Origin: Lachnospiraceae bacterium
GTDB taxonomy: Bacteria > Bacillota > Clostridia > Lachnospirales > Lachnospiraceae
Direction: 5' to 3'
NCBI GenBank assembly: GCA_910574865.1
Contig: CAJTDN010000002.1
Coordinates: 124,001-188,000 of the forward strand
Length of the DNA: 64,000 bases
Positions 17,849 through 25,117 of this stretch are shown in pieces. Both the position numbers and the translations under genes were made by a program. The notes below the pieces were generated by a model. The model saw only the letters and a program-made list of their open reading frames with translations, made no database searches and was not told the origin of the DNA. Each line of letters opens with the position of its first letter. Positions within the stretch are counted from its first letter, which is position 1.

Positions 17849-18964
17849 TTAAATTTGAAATGTAAATTCTTCATTTGCAAGTTTCAGCGTATCCCCATTA
17901 CATATTTCCACCTCTTTTTCTGTGGGAAGTACTTTGTTGTTTATACAAGTCCTATTTTTAGAGTGAAGATCCAAAACAAAATACTTTCCCTCTCTACATA
18001 TGATGTCTGCGTGATTATGGCTAATCAGCGTATTGCCCCCTATCACGTAATTTACACATCCCTTCTCTTTTCCCAATCGAAATACCAATTTATCTATCTT
18101 TATCACTTCCCCAGTAACTTTTCTCACCAACGTGGGACATGATGATATCTGCACGTCCTCATACCAATCTGTCTTTTCTTCCTCCTTAAACTCCGTTGTC
18201 TCATTGACTTGCAAACCCGCTTTTTCGTCTTCCTTATCCGCCATCCCTCTTCTTTCTCCTATAGATACATAAAGATTGTTTGCTGCCATCTCTGTATTCT
18301 CGTCACTTGAAATGTCCGTCAGTTCATTGTCTTCTGTCAAGTCCGTTGGTTCATCATTTTGCTTTCGATCCATCTCATTTGCAACAAACACACTTTTCGA
18401 TTCCTTCTTTTTAATATCTTTCATAACGTCCTCATTTACACTGTAGATATAAGCCTTGATTTTTTCCGCGTCAAATCCCCCTAAATTTTTAAGGAAATAA
18501 TTAAAAGATGATATATAATCCGTCCCTTCCATGGGAATGGCCGAATACACAATCCGATTCATAAAAGACATCATGTCAATATTGTCACATGGTGGTACTA
18601 TTGGCAAGTAAATCATGTTCAATTCTTTGGTCGTCTCATTATAAAAAATGCTCTTCAAATCCAAGACGAGATTGGCATACGCTAACTCCAGTTTCTCAAT
18701 CTTCTGTATAAAATCGACAATTCGTTCTATAATATAGAAAAAATCATATTGTGATATGGGAGCTTTCATCCTTTTATAAAGGCTTATTCCAATGGAGCCT
18801 TTCAGTTCAAGCTTGCGTCCCTTTTTGTCCTGCAACTTGAAATAGCCCATATGGATATTTTTTTCCAATACATCATATTGGTTCATGTTGATGGTACATC
18901 TTAATGGAACCCTCACTTTTGCAACCAAATCAAACTCTTTTTTCTTGACTCTCACTCTCATCAT
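17849..18964 (-). CDS. FHA protein with DUF6382-type N-terminal domain; first gene of the T7SS array
   Basis: The protein has 371 residues. Residues 1-170 form a DUF6382-like domain (segments LELAYANLVLDLKSIFYNET and MIYLPIVPP), followed by an acidic Ser/Thr-rich linker and a C-terminal FHA domain (FRLGKEKGCVNYVIGG, LISHNHADII, HSKNRTCINNKVL). A longer frame from a GTG at 19030 crosses the left recombination site. I reject it because ATG 18964 has AGGAG exactly eight bases upstream. This is the promoter-proximal gene of the leftward array, 48 bases from the invertible segment. No promoter is visible between the site and the start, so expression should depend on what the switch places there. 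Confidence 0.88.
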   Translation of the reverse strand: MMRVRVKKKEFDLVAKVRVPLRCTINMNQYDVLEKNIHMGYFKLQDKKGRKLELKGSIGISLYKRMKAPISQYDFFYIIERIVDFIQKIEKLELAYANLVLDLKSIFYNETTKELNMIYLPIVPPCDNIDMMSFMNRIVYSAIPMEGTDYISSFNYFLKNLGGFDAEKIKAYIYSVNEDVMKDIKKKESKSVFVANEMDRKQNDEPTDLTEDNELTDISSDENTEMAANNLYVSIGERRGMADKEDEKAGLQVNETTEFKEEEKTDWYEDVQISSCPTLVRKVTGEVIKIDKLVFRLGKEKGCVNYVIGGNTLISHNHADIICREGKYFVLDLHSKNRTCINNKVLPTEKEVEICNGDTLKLANEEFTFQI

Positions 18965-19012
18965 TTCTAAAGCTCCTAATGTAATTACATATACCCATTG
19001 ACGACCCGCGGT

Positions 19013-19039
19013 TTTCGTAGAGTATGCCACTCTACGAAA
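19013..19039. repeat. Left recombination site of the invertible segment
   Basis: This 27-bp site has perfect 11-bp arms, TTTCGTAGAGT and ACTCTACGAAA, around the asymmetric 5-bp core ATGCC. It is the exact reverse complement of the site at 20433-20459, whose core reads GGCAT. Inverted 11-bp arms with a short asymmetric core are the normal layout of a tyrosine-recombinase crossover site. Two such sites in inverted orientation give inversion of the DNA between them. Confidence 0.9.
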
Positions 19040-19040
19040 A

Positions 19041-19077
19041 CACTATGATTTTCAACATCTTTTTGAAAATCACAGTG
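19041..19077 (-). terminator. Terminator of the recombinase gene, just inside the left site
   Basis: A 15-bp stem (one G-T pair) with a 7-base loop lies between the recombinase stop codon and the left site. On the minus strand it is followed by TTTT, on the plus strand by TTTTT, so it can work in both directions. In the sequenced orientation it separates recombinase transcription from the T7SS array. After inversion it would travel to the right-hand side. Confidence 0.75.
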
Positions 19078-19088
19078 TTTTTGACGGC

Positions 19089-20243
19089 TTATTTGACGGC
19101 GAACAGTTCTGACAACATGTTCATGTTCTTCTGTTTTAGTTCCATCGAAGGATGAACATAACGATTTAACGTAATATTTACGGTCGCGTGACCAAGTATT
19201 TCACTAAGGCTTTTCATGTCAAATCCAAGTTCTACGCACCGGGTGGCAAACGTGTGTCGAAGCGCATGAAAATTCACGTCGTCAATATGACACTTGTTTA
19301 CCACGGCCTTAAAACGGTTTTGCATGGTACGCGGTTCCATGTACACATGCTCCATTCCAGTCAAAAAGAACTTGTTTCCCACTTGTCTTGATTCCTTTAA
19401 CAATACAAAAATCTCCTCTGGTATCGGCACCTTTCGAACGGAACAATCGCTCTTCGGCGTGGAAATCACCACGGATGTCTTCGCTTCCCCATCCCTCTTT
19501 CCGTCTTTTATTTGAAGCCTTTGCATCGTCTGGTGGACGTATAAATATTGCTCGGCAAATGAAACGTCCTCCCATTTCATGGCACAAATTTCTCCTATGC
19601 GAAGCCCCGTGTATAAACATACGAGAATGCCTAGATTACAAGGATTCAAATTGCCACGCAAGTAGTCGCTTAACCTCTGTTGTTCTGTTCGGCTCAAAAT
19701 CCTCATTTGTTTTTGAGGCTGCCTGATAGAAACGTCCTTAAGGTTTGCCACTGTGATTCCTGGCGTCAGGGACGCATACTCAAGTACATTTTTTAATACC
19801 GAAATAATACCCGCAACCGTTTTTGGCGATAGTCCTTTTCCACTCCTGCCACCTTCGGACAGCAGTTTTCCACCAAACTGGATGACCTCGTCCCTCGTGA
19901 TTTCCATAATCACTCGATTGGAAAACTCCGGTAGCAAATATAACTCCACAATATTGCCATACTTTACAACACTGGAATGTTTCCACGAGGACTTCCGGGA
20001 AGCAAACCAGTCTCTTGCAACATCCGAGAAAAGAATATCTTGCACCGGTAATTGATTTGAAGACTGTTCCTCGACCACGACACTTTCAGGATTTTTGCTG
20101 ACCAACAATTTATCTTTTACTTCTCTATACGTCTTGGCAAAGATATATCCATATTTAATTTTTCCTTGAATCCGTTCTTTCACATAACGGCCTTCCCATC
20201 GACCATCCTTCCTCTTATATATGTTTTCACCTCTTCTTGGCAT
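19089..20243 (-). CDS. Tyrosine recombinase (Tn916-Int-like), predicted DNA invertase
   Basis: The 384-residue protein has a Tn916-Int-like N-terminal arm-binding domain (about 1-50, IYKRKDGRWEGRYVKE), a SAM-like core-binding domain (about 70-165) and the catalytic domain (175-384). Catalytic residues are visible: Arg in YTGLRIGEICAMKW, the HALRHTFATR box, LGHATVNIT, and the nucleophile Tyr362 in NRYVHP. The start at 20243 has a perfect AAGGAGG. It is the only gene between two inverted 27-bp sites, so DNA inversion is more likely than integration. No excisionase or cargo gene is present. The C-terminal codons overlap two copies of the octamer GCCGTCAA, possible arm sites. Confidence 0.95.
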   Translation of the reverse strand: MPRRGENIYKRKDGRWEGRYVKERIQGKIKYGYIFAKTYREVKDKLLVSKNPESVVVEEQSSNQLPVQDILFSDVARDWFASRKSSWKHSSVVKYGNIVELYLLPEFSNRVIMEITRDEVIQFGGKLLSEGGRSGKGLSPKTVAGIISVLKNVLEYASLTPGITVANLKDVSIRQPQKQMRILSRTEQQRLSDYLRGNLNPCNLGILVCLYTGLRIGEICAMKWEDVSFAEQYLYVHQTMQRLQIKDGKRDGEAKTSVVISTPKSDCSVRKVPIPEEIFVLLKESRQVGNKFFLTGMEHVYMEPRTMQNRFKAVVNKCHIDDVNFHALRHTFATRCVELGFDMKSLSEILGHATVNITLNRYVHPSMELKQKNMNMLSELFAVK

Positions 20244-20321
20244 AAAACCGTACCTCCTTACGTTTTCACCACGTTGACGGCTGACGGCGATTGGACGGCA
20301 TTCAATGGAAAAAGCAGAGCA

Positions 20322-20364
20322 TTTTTGATGTTTTTATACAATTCACAATGCAAATTGACCACAT
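20322..20364 (-). promoter_or_regulatory. Candidate recombinase promoter
   Basis: On the minus strand TGGTCA and TATAAA are separated by 17 bases, upstream of the recombinase start, within roughly 20322-20364. The -35 box is weak and the -10 box good. It points away from the outward promoter at 20369-20397, so the two are divergent and back to back. Confidence 0.4.
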
Positions 20365-20368
20365 TATA

Positions 20369-20397
20369 TTGACAAAGCAACCGAAAATGTGTATAGT
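20369..20397 (+). promoter_or_regulatory. Outward-facing consensus promoter inside the invertible segment
   Basis: TTGACA (20369-20374), a 17-base spacer, and TATAGT (20392-20397) form a near-perfect sigma-A promoter aimed at the right recombination site 35 bases away. In the sequenced orientation its transcript, starting near 20404, would run across the site into the terminator at 20475-20499. After inversion it would cross the left site and enter the T7SS array. Confidence 0.8.
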
Positions 20398-20432
20398 ATT
20401 TGTGGATAAAAGGAAATTTTGTCCATAATCAC

Positions 20433-20459
20433 TTTCGTAGAGTGGCATACTCTACGAAA
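20433..20459. repeat. Right recombination site of the invertible segment
   Basis: This is the exact reverse complement of the left site at 19013-19039: the same 11-bp arms with the core GGCAT instead of ATGCC. Flanking bases outside the 27 bp differ, so the identity is confined to the site itself, as expected for a functional crossover sequence rather than a duplicated region. Confidence 0.9.
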
Positions 20460-20474
20460 TAAATCGATATTTTG

Positions 20475-20499
20475 ACGGATGCTGACGCATCCGTTTTTT
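20475..20499 (+). terminator. Rho-independent terminator just outside the right site
   Basis: A perfect 8-bp stem (ACGGATGC / GCATCCGT) with a 4-base loop is followed by TTTTTT. It is 15 bases beyond the right recombination site, on the strand read by the outward promoter. Its only evident purpose is to stop that promoter's transcript in the present orientation, giving a dead-end RNA of about 95 bases and protecting the XRE gene from read-through. Confidence 0.85.
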
Positions 20500-20601
20500 A
20501 TAAGCCGTCAACCCTTCCTCTTCTCTCCGATTTAAATACCATAATTCTTAATTATGCATAAAATAGTATTTATAGTATATGCCATCCTTCGATATGTATC
20601 A

Positions 20602-20640
20602 ATAGTCTATGGAATGTATTTTTCAATATTTATAGACTAT
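20602..20640. promoter_or_regulatory. Inverted repeat upstream of the XRE gene, possible operator
   Basis: ATAGTCTAT (20602-20610) and ATAGACTAT (20632-20640) are perfect 9-bp inverted repeats 21 bases apart, ending 28 bases before the XRE start. Such spacing (half-sites three turns apart) suits a dimeric HTH regulator binding its own promoter. Confidence 0.45.
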
Positions 20641-20667
20641 ACAAAATGGCAACGAGGAGGAGTAATC

Positions 20668-21006
20668 ATGCGTGAAATTACCAAGTCCGTCGGACAACGA
20701 ATTCGCAACTATCGAACGCAACACAAGCTTAGCCAAGAAAAGCTTGCCGAGCTTTCTGGATGCCACCCGACCTATATCGGCCAGGTCGAACGCGGGGAAA
20801 AGAACGCCACGATTGAAAGCATCGAAAAGATTGCCACCGCATTGGACGTGCCGCTCTCCAAGCTATTTGAAAAACTGGACGGCTCGGATGCCACCAACCA
20901 CGATATTCCCTTAAAATGTTATGAATTTCTATCGGCCAAGAGCGTGACCGAGCAAGAACAGTTGTATCACATTCTGTTGGAAATTGATAAATATAAGAAT
21001 CTCTAA
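20668..21006 (+). CDS. XRE-family transcriptional regulator
   Basis: The 112-residue protein has an N-terminal XRE/Cro helix-turn-helix (about 5-65: VGQRIRNYRTQHKLSQEKLAELSG, YIGQVERGEKNATI) and a short helical tail typical of SinR-like or conjugative-element regulators. The ATG at 20668 is preceded by GAGGAGG. A longer frame from 20554 has no ribosome site. It is the first gene beyond the right edge of the invertible segment and is insulated from it by a terminator. A role in controlling the recombinase or the T7SS array is possible by proximity only. Confidence 0.9.
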   Translation: MREITKSVGQRIRNYRTQHKLSQEKLAELSGCHPTYIGQVERGEKNATIESIEKIATALDVPLSKLFEKLDGSDATNHDIPLKCYEFLSAKSVTEQEQLYHILLEIDKYKNL

Positions 21007-21050
21007 GATACGGTTTATTAACCATACAGAGTAAGACAAATCGTACCCTT

Positions 21051-21092
21051 ATGCCCGGCGAGAGCAAAAGAGCATTGCCTCCCGCCAGGCAT
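21051..21092 (+). terminator. Weak hairpin after the XRE gene
   Basis: ATGCCCGGCG and CGCCAGGCAT pair with one mismatch around an A-rich loop, 45 bases downstream of the XRE stop. There is no proper T-run, so termination activity is uncertain. Confidence 0.35.
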
Positions 21093-21159
21093 ATTATTTG
21101 AGTAAAAATCCATAAAACTGCTTATTTTCCATTTTCATGTCAACCACTTTTTGCATCTC

Positions 21160-22452
21160 TCACCCCAGCAGACTCTGGTCGAACGCGAACAGCGCCTCGT
21201 TTATCTCGAATATATTATAATTCTGCTTCCTTATAAAATACTCGATGATGATGTCAAACTTGTTGCTGTGCGACAGTGCGAATCCCGCCTTCATCAGCAT
21301 GTCCTTTGTCTCCTCCAGCGAAAGTTCCAACGCGATGGCAAAGGCGATTGCCGTCGTCTTGCTTGGCTTATAATGTACATCCTTACGGATTTTGGAAAAG
21401 AGCTTGCGGTCAATGTTGGCCTTTTTATAACACTGCGCGTCCGTCATCTCCTTTTCGTCAATTTTACGGAGCAGCATCCGCGAGAAACTCTCGTCCACCT
21501 GGTTCACGAGTTCCTCCAGGCTGCGAGCCGCCACGGCCGACTTCCTGGCCGAAGGTGTCGCGATTGGCTCTTTGACGAAAGACGCCGCGCCGACTTTCCT
21601 TTGCCCGTTCACGGGACAAGACCCCTCCGTCATCGGCACGGAATCAAACGTTTCCTCGTCCTGTTTCTTCCGCCGCTTTGGCCATTGAAATTTCGATGCC
21701 TGGGGCTTTTCCTCCTTCACCGCAAACGGGATGTCCTGCCACGGTTCCTCATCATCCGTCTGCTCATTCATAGAGCAAGACCGCATCGCCGGCGGCTTGG
21801 AAATCGTCGGCTCTTCATCCTCCGTTCCAGGCCGCCATTCTTCCAGCGGTTCTTCCTCATCCATCCTAAGCAGCTGGCTTTCCTGCATCTCGCGCATCAG
21901 CTCGTAATTCGCGTCTAGATGGAGCGCGACGTAATTGTCATCAATATAGGCCTGAATATCGGAAAATAATTTTTCCCCAATCTGACACGATGCCTTGTCG
22001 AACATGACGAGGTACACGAGCATGTCGTGCTCCATCACGAATTCGCCAATCACGCCCATCGCCACCCGCAGTGCCTGGTCTTTCGGGTATCCGTACACGC
22101 CGGAAGAGATCAACGGAAACGCAACGGATTCACATCCCTTTTCCTTCGCCAGTCGCAGGGACTCCCGGTAACAGCTCTCCAACAGTTCCCGTTCACCATG
22201 ATTTCCGCCGCGCCATACGGGCCCGACCGTGTGGATGACGTAACGACACGGCAGATTATAGCCCGCCGTGACCTTCGCCTGCCCCGTCTCACACCCGCCA
22301 AGCGTCATGCATTCCTTCAAAAGTCCCCGACCGGCGGCCCTATGTATGGCACCATCCACGCCGCCCCCGCCGAGCAATGAAGAATTCGCGGCGTTGACAA
22401 TCGCATCGCAATGTATTTTCGTAATATCGTTTCGTACCAATTTTACCGGCAT
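21160..22452 (-). CDS. Macro-domain protein (ADP-ribose hydrolase type) with C-terminal helical domain
   Basis: Residues 1-175 form a macro domain of the MacroD/YmdB type: DAIVNAANSSLLGGGGVDGAIHRAAG, the GQAKVTAGYNLPCRYVIHTVGP segment, and FPLISSGVYGYPKDQAL. These bind ADP-ribose and remove acetyl-ADP-ribose or mono-ADP-ribose. A charged, low-complexity linker (about 185-305) joins it to a 115-residue all-helical domain (SLEELVNQVDESFSRMLLRKID to the end) with an HTH-like segment (YKKANIDRKLFSKIRKD). The full length, 430 residues, is more than twice that of a simple macro protein. The C-terminal domain is common in Clostridia but its role is unknown to me. The gene stands alone between the XRE gene and the spore-coat pair. 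Confidence 0.88.
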   Translation of the reverse strand: MPVKLVRNDITKIHCDAIVNAANSSLLGGGGVDGAIHRAAGRGLLKECMTLGGCETGQAKVTAGYNLPCRYVIHTVGPVWRGGNHGERELLESCYRESLRLAKEKGCESVAFPLISSGVYGYPKDQALRVAMGVIGEFVMEHDMLVYLVMFDKASCQIGEKLFSDIQAYIDDNYVALHLDANYELMREMQESQLLRMDEEEPLEEWRPGTEDEEPTISKPPAMRSCSMNEQTDDEEPWQDIPFAVKEEKPQASKFQWPKRRKKQDEETFDSVPMTEGSCPVNGQRKVGAASFVKEPIATPSARKSAVAARSLEELVNQVDESFSRMLLRKIDEKEMTDAQCYKKANIDRKLFSKIRKDVHYKPSKTTAIAFAIALELSLEETKDMLMKAGFALSHSNKFDIIIEYFIRKQNYNIFEINEALFAFDQSLLG

Positions 22453-22613
22453 TTTATTTCTCCCTCAATCTTCATAATGTCCCTTACACAATATCAACCA
22501 CAAGTTCCCGCCAATATAAATAATCATCCCATGCACGAGCAGACCATGATTTATTCATCGTCCTCCACTTCATACGGGGACAAAACATATTTTGCCCCCG
22601 CAATTCTTCGTCT

Positions 22614-23258
22614 TTATTTTTCCACTTCCGCTTCCAGGCCAATTCCCTGCTTTTTCGCCATCTCTTTGTCAAACTCGGCATTAAAATAATAAAAATTATG
22701 GGAATCCAGTTTTTCCTTCGTCTTTTCCAACGCCTCGCCAAACCTCTGGAAATGCACGATTTCCCGCGAACGCAAGAATTTTAGCGGCTCGCGAACCTCC
22801 GGATTGTCTATGACGCGCAGAAGGTTTTCATATACGACGCGCGCCTTCTGCTCGGCGGCCAAGTCTTCCGTCAAATCACAGACCGCGTCTCCCTTGGACT
22901 GGAATTCCAGCGAGGTAAATGGAACGCCCGCCGCCGCTTGCGGCCACAACGCCGTCGTATGGTCGATATAATAGGCGTCAAACCCGGCGGTCTTCGCCTG
23001 CTCGGGCGTAAGGTTTTTCGTCAGCTGATAAACCATCGCACAAATGATTTCCAGATGCCCTAGTTCTTCCGTGCCGATGTCCGTAAGCAGCCCGCCGACC
23101 GACTTAACCGGCATGGAATAACGTTGCGACAGATACCGCATGGAGGCGGACAATTCCCCGTCCGGCCCGCCGTACTGGCTGATGATGAGCTGCGCCGTCT
23201 TCGGGCAGGTCTTGGTGATTTTCACCGGATACTGTAATCGTTTTTCATATAGCCACAT
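22614..23258 (-). CDS. cotJC: Spore coat protein CotJC (manganese-catalase-like)
   Basis: This 214-residue protein matches CotJC, a ferritin-like di-manganese protein of the spore coat. Visible metal-site segments are TEELGHLEII (ExxH) and LRSREIVHFQRFGEAL, with the characteristic opening MWLYEKRLQYPVKI and the conserved YGGPDGELSASMRYLSQRY. Family members are about 190-220 residues. It starts directly after the fused CotJA-CotJB gene and is presumably made in the mother cell under sigma-E. A weak hairpin (22577-22601) lies past its stop. It marks the organism as an endospore former. Confidence 0.95.
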   Translation of the reverse strand: MWLYEKRLQYPVKITKTCPKTAQLIISQYGGPDGELSASMRYLSQRYSMPVKSVGGLLTDIGTEELGHLEIICAMVYQLTKNLTPEQAKTAGFDAYYIDHTTALWPQAAAGVPFTSLEFQSKGDAVCDLTEDLAAEQKARVVYENLLRVIDNPEVREPLKFLRSREIVHFQRFGEALEKTKEKLDSHNFYYFNAEFDKEMAKKQGIGLEAEVEK

Positions 23259-23912
23259 TTATACGCACGCTCCTTCCCAAGGCAGAGGCCCTTTCTCCCA
23301 GCAATAACATTCCGACACCGGATTTTTTTCATAGATGTCCGCCATACAGTCCATCGTCAACGGATAGAACTGGTCTGCAAAATCTTTCATAAGCTCTCTT
23401 CTTGTCCTTACGGCATCCCTTAGAAGTTTCAAACAGCTTTTATCCTCGGGATGCGTGTCCATATAGAGCCGGAGGTCGTCTAACGCAAAGCTTACCGCAT
23501 AGATTTGACACAGTAACGTCTCCCGTTTCTCTTGTTCCTCGGACTTTCCCGGCGTGTTCATTGGCACCTCGTCCAATTTCCCCGGTTCCCGGATTGGAAT
23601 TTCCGTCACCTTCCCCGGCGCTTGTGAAGGGCTCTTTCCTGGCGTTTGCGACGGCTCCCCTCCCGGCATTTTTGTTGGAACGTCCGTCGTCTGCCCCAAC
23701 GGCTGACCAAGGCTTTTCTCCCCGCCAAACATGTTTCCATTCTTGATGCAGGCGGCAACGCCATGGGGCGACTGCACGTCATCCTCCGCCAAATAGAACG
23801 GAAGATTCAAATCTTGAAAAATCGTACCGACAAGCAATGCTTTTTGCGGCTCATATATCGCGCCCCAACTTTGCACCGGCACGGACGCGATTGCCAAATG
23901 TTCCTGATGCAT
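23259..23912 (-). CDS. Fused CotJA-CotJB spore coat protein
   Basis: The 217-residue protein joins two normally separate coat proteins. Residues 1-50 match CotJA (VPVQSWGAIYEPQKALLVGTIFQDLNLPFY). Residues 120-217 match CotJB (LCQIYAVSFALDDLRLYMDTHP, Y..NPVSECYCWEKGPLPWEG). The linker of about 60 residues is made of imperfect Pro-Gly-rich units such as PGKSPSQAPGKV. Its stop abuts the cotJC start. The ATG at 23912 follows AAAGGAG. CotJA and CotJB form the inner coat layer with CotJC, so a fusion keeps their one-to-one ratio. A CATACTAA box upstream (about 24035) loosely resembles a sigma-E -10, but I would not rely on it. Confidence 0.85.
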   Translation of the reverse strand: MHQEHLAIASVPVQSWGAIYEPQKALLVGTIFQDLNLPFYLAEDDVQSPHGVAACIKNGNMFGGEKSLGQPLGQTTDVPTKMPGGEPSQTPGKSPSQAPGKVTEIPIREPGKLDEVPMNTPGKSEEQEKRETLLCQIYAVSFALDDLRLYMDTHPEDKSCLKLLRDAVRTRRELMKDFADQFYPLTMDCMADIYEKNPVSECYCWEKGPLPWEGACV

Positions 23913-24102
23913 AATAAAAACTCCTTTCGTACATACTTTTTATCATCCCCATCCAGACATGCGACATCTGATAAACTCCATACATACGAAAGCCGCGCGT
24001 CCATCAAGGTATTATTTATCCAACGGTAACACTTTTAGTATGCGTCAAAAGATAAAAATGCTTACGAGGGAGTTTTTTCAAAATCAATGAAACCTATTTA
24101 AA

Positions 24103-24915
24103 TTACAATTCCGCCGCTTCAAAACTAATCCGCTCCCTTGTTCCCCGTAAAAACCGCCGCACTCCCTGCATTGCCTCGATATCCGCCTTCTTTTTAAACC
24201 CATGTGTCCCGCCCTCAATCATCTGCAACGTGCACTGCCCTTCTTCATAGGCCTCCCTTGCCCGTCTGGCGTAGGTTGCGTCCACGATTTTGTCCGCCGT
24301 GCCATGCACGAGCAGCACCCGCCCTTTGTATGCGCCGATTTCCGCGAACGGATCCATCTCCATCACCGACTGCGGATACACTTTTCCCAGCTTCATCGGC
24401 CCGCACGGCACGACTTCCGGGATATTCTGCGGGTCAAACTTGGCAAACATCATGTGCCCTTTGCGGGCGTCATCCGGGATGCAAAGCGCCGGGTAAAACA
24501 AAATCAACTCGCTTACCTGGTCTTGTAATTCCGCCGCCGTCAACGCGGACACGAACCCGCCCTGGCTGCACCCCATCAATACCATGCGGGCTCGATTCAC
24601 ATAATCAAGCGACCGCGCATAGGCTGCCACCGCCTTCAAGTCCTCTTTCTCCGTCAGCACCGACATGTCCGTCGTCTTGCCATCGCTTTTCCCCCATATG
24701 CAGCCGCCACAAAAGTCAAAGCAAAATGCCGCGAATCCCCACATGGCCAACTGCTTCGCATACCCCTTGACCGTCTGCTGATTGGCCATGAAGCCGTGGC
24801 TTACGATGGCAATTGGCAAGTCGTTTCCCGTTTCTGGCCGATAGTGCGTACCGCGAATCGTCAACCCATTCCGTTTACATGAAAATTTCGTCTTTACAAT
24901 TTTTTTCGTTCCCAT
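24103..24915 (-). CDS. Alpha/beta hydrolase (esterase or acylaminopeptidase-like)
   Basis: The 270-residue alpha/beta hydrolase has the oxyanion motif SHGFMAN, the nucleophile elbow GCSQGG (Ser), a late strand with LLVHGTADKIVDATYARR supplying the Asp, and the catalytic His in GGTHGF. There is no signal peptide. The closest pattern is the cytoplasmic esterases and feruloyl- or cinnamoyl-esterase-like enzymes of gut Clostridia and Lactobacilli. The substrate cannot be read from sequence. The ATG at 24915 is chosen for AAGGAG just upstream. The frame extends to 25002 but without a ribosome site. Copies of a short repeat lie directly upstream. Confidence 0.9.
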   Translation of the reverse strand: MGTKKIVKTKFSCKRNGLTIRGTHYRPETGNDLPIAIVSHGFMANQQTVKGYAKQLAMWGFAAFCFDFCGGCIWGKSDGKTTDMSVLTEKEDLKAVAAYARSLDYVNRARMVLMGCSQGGFVSALTAAELQDQVSELILFYPALCIPDDARKGHMMFAKFDPQNIPEVVPCGPMKLGKVYPQSVMEMDPFAEIGAYKGRVLLVHGTADKIVDATYARRAREAYEEGQCTLQMIEGGTHGFKKKADIEAMQGVRRFLRGTRERISFEAAEL

Positions 24916-24943
24916 GACTTTCTCCTTTTCAGAATCATTTTTC

Positions 24944-25082
24944 CATTGCATGCTATTTATTTTTTCTTTATATATTGCATGCTTTCCGCCTTCACTTGTC
25001 ACCCAAAACTATCATTCCCAATTTGAGACCCATGTTTGTAAATCGACAAAACGGCTCGCCTTTTACATTGCATGCTATTTAT
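24944..25082 (+). repeat. Short direct repeats between hydrolase and kinase genes
   Basis: The 17-mer CATTGCATGCTATTTAT occurs at 24944-24960 and again, identical, at 25066-25082. A partial copy, ATTGCATGCT, is at 24974-24983. GCATGC is itself a palindrome. They sit directly upstream of the hydrolase start, so they could be regulator sites or remnants of a duplicated leader. Confidence 0.6.
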
Positions 25083-25117
25083 TTACTGTAAAAGTCCCGC
25101 CCCTTACAAAATCAAGA

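Noticed and set aside
18965-19030. Longer start (GTG at 19030) for the first T7SS-array gene, reading through the left recombination site
   Set aside because: No ribosome site stands before that GTG, while ATG 18964 has AGGAG at the ideal distance; the extension is only an open stretch.
19013-20459. A small integrated element with attachment-site duplications around the recombinase
   Set aside because: Integration leaves direct repeats; these two sites are exact inverted copies, there is no excisionase or cargo, and the promoter/terminator layout fits inversion.
21151-21918. 255-codon open frame on the plus strand
   Set aside because: It lies opposite the linker and C-terminal domain of the macro-domain gene; composition is Arg/Leu-rich without a start signal.
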